64,000 nucleotides of DNA from Theristus sp. LFF4_11. Taxonomy: Eukaryota; Nematoda; Chromadorea; Monhysterida; Xyalidae. A program made the position numbers and the translations under genes. The notes under the pieces were generated by a model. That model did not search any database and was not told the origin of the DNA. It saw only the letters and a list, made by a program, of their open reading frames with translations. How positions within the stretch are numbered: the stretch's first letter is position 1; every line of letters begins with the position of its first letter. The stretch covers positions 1 through 64,000 of the forward strand of contig JASANC010002457.1 of assembly GCA_030248135.1 (NCBI GenBank). The letters run 5' to 3'. Positions 58,635-64,000 of this stretch are shown one piece after another.

Positions 58635-60079
58635 TATGACGCGATTTCAGTCGGCTTTCGGCTTTGTTTTGGTTAGTTTTTCATTGACTTTTACTTGCGC
58701 ATTTGATAGTGGTTTTCACCCTGAAAAACTGAAACTTCTAGATATTTACGGGAAATTCAAAAAGGTCATGTTTTTTGACACATTGAACGTGGTTGGAATA
58801 ATTGAACTATAGCGGCCTGTTCAGTCCATTCATCCACTGAGCCATGTCACGTGTTGTTTTGTCTTGTTAGTCCAGAGCCTTGTGTGTGGTGGGGAGAATT
58901 ACTGTATCAGGTTATTGAGAGTTTGCGTGCGTACCCAAACGCATTACGTAATGGTTACGGTATGTAGTTTGAATTTTGAAGTTTTTGTGACGTTCGAAGG
59001 CAGGCGTGCAGAACTTTTTGAACGATTGTTAACGTGGCGCTTTTTTAAGGTGCGGGTAATTAGAATTTTCCAGATTTTTACACATGCAACGCTAGGTCAT
59101 TTATTGGGGCTGTGTGCACGCTGGTGGTCCGTGCTGAATTGTAAAATTGTTGCACAGTTTTTATGATCTGACTGTTTTCCAGCTATAACTGCAAAATAAA
59201 GTTGTAATTATGAGTCGTTACTTTGCAAATTTAGCCCACCCTTGACGGAACTTTTTTGTTGTTTTTCTCGTTTCCACACGATTTGCTCAGAAATGCTGTT
59301 TCGAAAACTGCACATGCTTCGTTAAACAAGTAATGTTTGTCAACGAGCACATTCATTTTTTTTTGATATACTACGTCATGAACACCATAATGTCAACAAG
59401 CAACGGCGGGGAACAACGTAAACGAACGGGTTGGTTGGGTTGAAAAGGACAATGCTTGGAAGCAGAAGTCTCAACGACACCCCGGTTGGGCACACTTGCA
59501 CTGATTTGATTGGCCATCATGCACGGGATCTGCATACTAAAAGTCACGTCGAAATCAACATGAAAATCAAAGTCACGTTTTTGTATCGGTTTTACAAAAG
59601 CTCAAAACTACCCAATCAAAGTACAACATCTCACTTTTTACTAATTGTCATCGTGTTGCACCAACCAGAGCCTCAACCAGTTTACAACGCACATCAGCAA
59701 CACAAGCTATAACGATTTGTATACATTCTTAAAAGTGATTTTTTTGATTTTTGATCTGAGGTTGCTTGTAATGAGTCGTTGTAGGTTCCTAATCCTAAAC
59801 CTAATCCTAATCCTAAGCCAAACCTTTTTGATAAGGTGAAAATGATCAATTTAGTTTTTGCATTTTTTTCTTTCCTGTGTTATGGAGGAGGAGCACCGGA
59901 ACTGCAGATGCAGCTGTTTTAATAATGATGCATTCCCAGCTATAACCGAGACGTCGGTACGTGGGTAATGCTCAATAATCCATAATGGTCGACAAAGTTT
60001 CAATGCCAGACGTTTGTTGCACCATCAATAAGAAATAACCGCAGTAGGGTTGTGTTTGTTCGGTTCAATTCAGCGCATC
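58635..60079. promoter_or_regulatory. Divergent intergenic region between paralog 2 (-) and the ankyrin gene (+)
   Basis: About 1.45 kb between two start codons pointing away from each other; promoters for both genes must lie here if the gene starts are right. No clear TATA box was chosen. A degenerate run of CCTAAT/CCTAAA units (TCCTAATCCTAAACCTAATC) is at about 59,788-59,820. Confidence 0.5.
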
Positions 60080-63000
60080 ATGGCGGACACACGTCACCTG
60101 CTGGCACTGAAGGCAGCGATCGAACGCGGCGACGTGCAGTGCGCCAGCTGCCTGCTGAACGTGCTCGCGTGCACATTCCCGTTGTTCAACTGCGACGCCG
60201 GCGCACACATCCTCCATGCCGCGTTCTACATGGCCGTACAACGGTGGGCGATCGCTGGAAAAGATATACATTGCACGAACTGCTCCTCTGTCGTACTGCT
60301 CCAGAAGAAAGGAAAGGGGCATTGTGAAACACTAGTGACCGCGTAGTTATGTTATAGTTACGCGTCGCCAAATACTGCTTCATGAATGCTGCGCTGAACA
60401 ATTTCTGAACGTTGATACCACCGCGTGTTCTGATACCGTTCGTGACAACCGTCACACGCACCATGAAAGCGTTGTTCGTGATCCAGTGATTTGCATGATC
60501 AGTCAGTAGAACACGCGCAGAAACAGACACTTGAAATGACTGGTCCACTACTGTGAGAAGCAGGTGCGCGTGTTTGACTGGAGGCAGCGAACACTGAAAT
60601 GCCGGTGCTAACGGCGATTGCAGCAGTTTGCACGGTCTCCTGGACGCGATGTGGGCGCTGGCGGCCGCAGACCTCCGCCGGCGTCTGCTGACCACCGTGC
60701 CGGACGCTCTCGCCCTGACGCCGCCGCACTCGACCGCCGTGACGCGTTGCTCGCTCAAGTCCGCCAGCGTGATGCACATTGCTGCTGCAGCGAACGACAC
60801 AAACGTCATGCGAAAACTGCTCACCTATGCGCAACAGGTGGCAGTGAATGTGATTGCTCAGCTGCTGCTTGGTGCCACAATGAGGCTGGCGATTAGTGGA
60901 ACTTCGCAGCACTTGACGATATTTGACTTTTTTCATATCACATAATGCACACGCTCAGGTGCCACTGCATGGCTGTCAGCCGATCACACGCAACAGCGAT
61001 TCTAACGGCTTCACAGCACTGATGGTCGCTGCGTCACGCGGATTCAACTGCATCGTTGAGATGCTGCTCAAGCATGGCGCCGATCCGCTACAGCACGACA
61101 TCGACGGTTGCACCGTACGTCAAAACAGTCGATTAGTTCGTGCAAGATGGTGGAACGTGTTGGATCTGCCAGCATTTGGTGAATCTATAGAGCCGTCTGG
61201 TCTCAAATCTGCCACATATCTCCGTTCTGCGAGCTTACCGAATGGCGACAGCTTCACAACTGTGTCGTTCGGGCAGCTTTTGCGGTCCAATGGTTCAGTT
61301 ACCGAGTTTCTTTTTCACGTGTCCCTTTGAAACACCTTCAGGCGATTGACTGGGCCGTGACCTGCGACGAGTGGGAAATGGGTGACGCGCTGCTGAACCA
61401 GCTGTCGCCGGACGAACGCTCATGCTTCGTCATTCGTAGACTCGACGACCTTCGGTCACTAACAACAACGATTTTAGTTTTTTTTGTTCTTAAAATCATG
61501 TCGACATGACAGCTGATTACACTCGTGTGTGTTTGTTGCAATGTCAAAGCGTTCTTTCTACCGTGTTTGCAGTCAGATTCAGCCGTCCTACGACCCAGTG
61601 CGTTTCTATGATCTGTGTCGTGTGATCATGCATGCCGCGATGCTGCCAGTGCTGCGTCGCACTCTACTCATCAACGACGTCTTCGCACTCATACTAAAGT
61701 GTGTGTCAAGTTTGAAAATTCAGTTCTTTGTGAACTGAGCTCACTGTTCTAAATAAAAAATCAAAGTGGCTGTATTGGTTGTCTTGCACTGGTAAGATGA
61801 ATGTTTCAGTGTTTTTCGGTTGAACCTCAAAATGAAGTCCATATAATTGAAAAGCATAAATAGTCCACGTAGTTGTGAAGCATAATTGTCCGTATATGTA
61901 CAATGCAAAGCATAATTGTCCATACAATTGCAAAGCATATTGTCCGCAAAATTGTGACGCATTATTTGCGGGAAGGCTGTGACAGTGGGCCGACCGTTTG
62001 AATACAATCACACAACCGCAACCAGTGAAAGTCTTAAGCGGCATTCATACAATGTTTTTTAAGCACGCGCGGCTATTAAACACTGCAAAACGCGTTCGCG
62101 TTGTTTCATTAGCGCCCCCAACAGGAGAATGATAGCTATGCGCTTTTTACGCATTCGCAACGCGCGTGCAGCTATGGGGCTGCTACGCAACAACACGCGT
62201 TCGCAAAGTTCATCAGCGCACCCAACAACTGCTCCGTAGCTATGCGGCTTTTTATGCATTCGGAACGTGCTTCTAGCTGCAGCACAGCTGCACAGTGCGT
62301 GCGCGTTCTAGAGAAATTATTTACGCGCCGTCAAACTAATAAACTTTATAGATCTGGAAGTAAAAAAGCGCACAGCTGGTGAAGCAAATGAGCAGGTATT
62401 GTTGATCAAAACACCCAGTGTTGACGTGAAACATCACTATGCCGCTGGGCGACAAGTGCTCTGCATTGCACGGCAGTGGCACGCAATAGCCATCAGATGC
62501 CAACAGCTTTTTCAGTGTTCAGAATTTCGATTTTTAGCTTCAGGAAATCAGAAAAACTGTTCCGGAGTTCGGACGTCCATCCATTCAAAAAGACCAAATG
62601 CTGTCTGGGATTTTTTGACCAACAGACTATTTTTCAAAGCATTTTCAAAAAAGTTTTAAAGGTGCAACTATCCAAAAAACGGACAAGAATAGCATACTCA
62701 GAGCATAATATATTTTTTTGGCTTTTTTTAAATTTGGGCACTGGTTTTCACCTGTTTTTTTAATAATTTTTCACACAAAAACCTTTTCCAGGCGTTGAGT
62801 TGACTTGAGTTTTGCGTTTTGTGCTCTGATCGATCAGCCGAGTCCGTGAACATCTGAATATTTTCTTGTATTCGGTCAACCATGATGCCAGAATCGGATG
62901 ACGACGAAGATACACAGAAATTCACCGAACTTTTTATTGAGAAAGTGCGAGAACGACAGATTCTTTGGGGCGTGAAAAGTCGCAGTTTCAAATTTGCCAA

Positions 63001-64000
63001 ACAGAAAGAGGTCGATTGGAATAAATTGGCGACGGAGCTAAATTGAAGCACAACAATGCGGCAGCTAAAAACACTTTTTGAATGCACAAAACGTCGTGCA
63101 GCTATGCGGCGCCTCTGCGGGCACTAATTGCACAAATCGCATTCAATAAATCACGCAGCTGCCCCCACAGCTACTGGGGCTTTGCGAACCCGTTTGCATC
63201 ATTAGCGCAAGCAACAGGTGCTGCGTAGCTCTGCGGCGTTTTGCGCGTTCGCGTAAGCATAGTCTCGTTGCTCGCGGGGCAGCTATTAATTCAAACTGTA
63301 TGAATGCGCCTTTAGTGGGAGGAACCTTACATGCAAGACTTTACTAATTGTAAGGTATAATTGTCCACGAAACTGTGATTGTCTGTTGCAGATGCGACCA
63401 AGCGAGTGCATGCGAATGCACCAGCGTCAGTGTGCAACTGTTGCTGGCGTCACTGTTGCTTGGCGTCGACCACACACGCCAGTTGGCGCAACGCCACCAA
63501 CAGCCAAACCGACCGGAACACGACGATCTCGCCATCCGCTACTTCCACGAGTGCAAGATGCTGCGGTGGTGTGCGCACAAAGTGCACACAGCCGTGCAGC
63601 TGCAGATGCGACTGCTCGCGATCGCTGCTACGCTGCCCATTCAGGTTGGCTGCGCCGATCGGCGAACTGCGTTTGCCAGCTGATAAATTCAAGTTCAGTA
63701 TGGTGATTTGCGAGAAGAACGAGGCTGCGTGGTGTCGCACCTTACAACTGCAATTTCAACACAAAAAAAACATACTAAACGACGTGTCGCGTTTGCAGTT
63801 TGTTTGCCTGAGTGCAAGCAGCAGCAGTTTGCATTCTCATTTTCAGCTGGCTCTGAGTCGCACGGTTGGCGCGAACACGCAGCTGATGTGGGCCGAGTGG
63901 CCGGAGTTCGGCCTGTGCGCCTCCGATGTCTGGCTGTCGGTCACGGTCGCACTCGACTTTTACGCAGTGGCACGGCAGGTGTGCTCTACGATTGAACGCC
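60080..64000 (+). CDS. Ankyrin-repeat protein, 5' part (continues past the window)
   Basis: Exons in phase: A 60,080-60,243; B 60,624-60,837; C 60,959-61,114; D 61,342-61,454; E 61,573-61,698; F 63,392-63,644; G from 63,847 (donor possible at 63,978). The start MADTRHLLALKAAIERGD is an ankyrin-type helix pair. Further repeats: KSASVMHIAAAANDTNVM, and the best one, NGFTALMVAASRGFNCIVE followed by MLLKHGADPLQHD and DGCTAIDWAV across the C-D junction. Exons E-F are helical, with RFYDLCRVIMHAAMLPVLRR and YFHECKMLRWCAHKV. Exon G contains QLMWAEWPEFGLCASDVW, which faintly recalls the WNEW region of PI3K-type C2 domains but is too little to name. I do not recognise the family. Probably an intracellular scaffold. 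Confidence 0.72.
60316..60392. mobile_element. PIF/Harbinger-type MITE remnant in ankyrin-gene intron A
   Basis: GGGGCATTGTGAAACACTAG at the left and CAAATACTGCTTCATGAATG at the right pair imperfectly; same family as 27,603-27,691. Confidence 0.6.
62037..63311. mobile_element. PIF/Harbinger-like element (1.28 kb) with TTA target duplication
   Basis: Ends AGCGGCATTCATACAATG and CTGTATGAATGCGCCT are inverted and flanked by TTA at 62,034-62,036 and 63,312-63,314, the usual target for PIF/Harbinger. Subterminal regions contain several GCGCGTTCGC/GCTATGCGGC words in both orientations. It carries the MADF-type ORF at 62,882-63,046 but no DDE transposase frame. It lies in the E-F intron of the ankyrin gene. 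Confidence 0.8.
62882..63046 (+). CDS. Short MADF (Myb/SANT-like) domain ORF inside a Harbinger-like element
   Basis: 54 codons from ATG to TGA. The protein has an acidic start (PESDDDEDTQ), then FIEKVRERQILWG, then KSRSFKFAKQKEVDWNKLA, matching the first two helices of a MADF domain (conserved [FL]IExVRxRxxLWd and W..[IL]A positions). PIF/Harbinger elements typically encode such a Myb/SANT-like DNA-binding protein beside the transposase. Here the domain ends early, so it is a remnant or the first exon of one. The ends and TTA duplication of the host element agree with that origin. Confidence 0.65.
   Translation: MMPESDDDEDTQKFTELFIEKVRERQILWGVKSRSFKFAKQKEVDWNKLATELN

Overview
The window is nuclear DNA of an invertebrate animal. 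Genes are split by many short GT-AG introns, exons are GC-rich, introns and spacers are AT-rich, AATAAA signals are present, and non-coding DNA is dense in small DNA transposons, a tRNA-derived SINE and satellite arrays. I cannot fix the phylum from sequence alone. Nothing bacterial or viral was seen.

Layout. (1) 1-1,920: transposon fragment and a dispersed repeat. (2) 1,921-8,918 (+): a 15-exon SNRK-type AMPK-related protein kinase, complete. (3) 8,161-16,506: the SNRK 3' end and its downstream flank occur twice, nearly identical, separated by a poly-G tract and a 4.4-kb repeat element carrying a SINE and a 149-bp satellite. (4) 16,507-19,119: spacer. (5) 19,120-43,629 (-) and 44,799-58,634 (-): two tandem paralogous genes with matching exon-intron structure. 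Each encodes a very large surface protein: signal peptide, a cysteine module present twice, hydrophobic segments, a Gln/Pro-rich region, a Gly/Ala/Leu hydrophobic segment, then about 15 CCP/sushi-like domains, nearly all on single phase-1 exons. The downstream-gene model (44,799-58,634) is open over 24 exons (about 2,049 residues). The other copy is conserved from exon 4 on, but its 5' part is degraded or rearranged and full of transposons. (6) 58,635-60,079: divergent promoter region. (7) 60,080 to beyond 64,000 (+): the 5' part of an ankyrin-repeat gene; one intron holds a PIF/Harbinger-like element with a small MADF-type ORF.

The best candidate for something undescribed is the paired multi-CCP genes. 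Their cysteine module (C-x8-C-x3-CQWxxNC, then LExxCC) is one I do not recognise. The second theme is transposon biology: elements with exact TA, TAA or TTA target duplications, a nested insertion with a clean empty site, inverted 15-bp minisatellites used as element arms, and an internal 22-bp repeat inside a Tc1-like element. All splice sites were read by eye from GT/AG signals, frame continuity and comparison of the two paralogs; no alignment or search was run.
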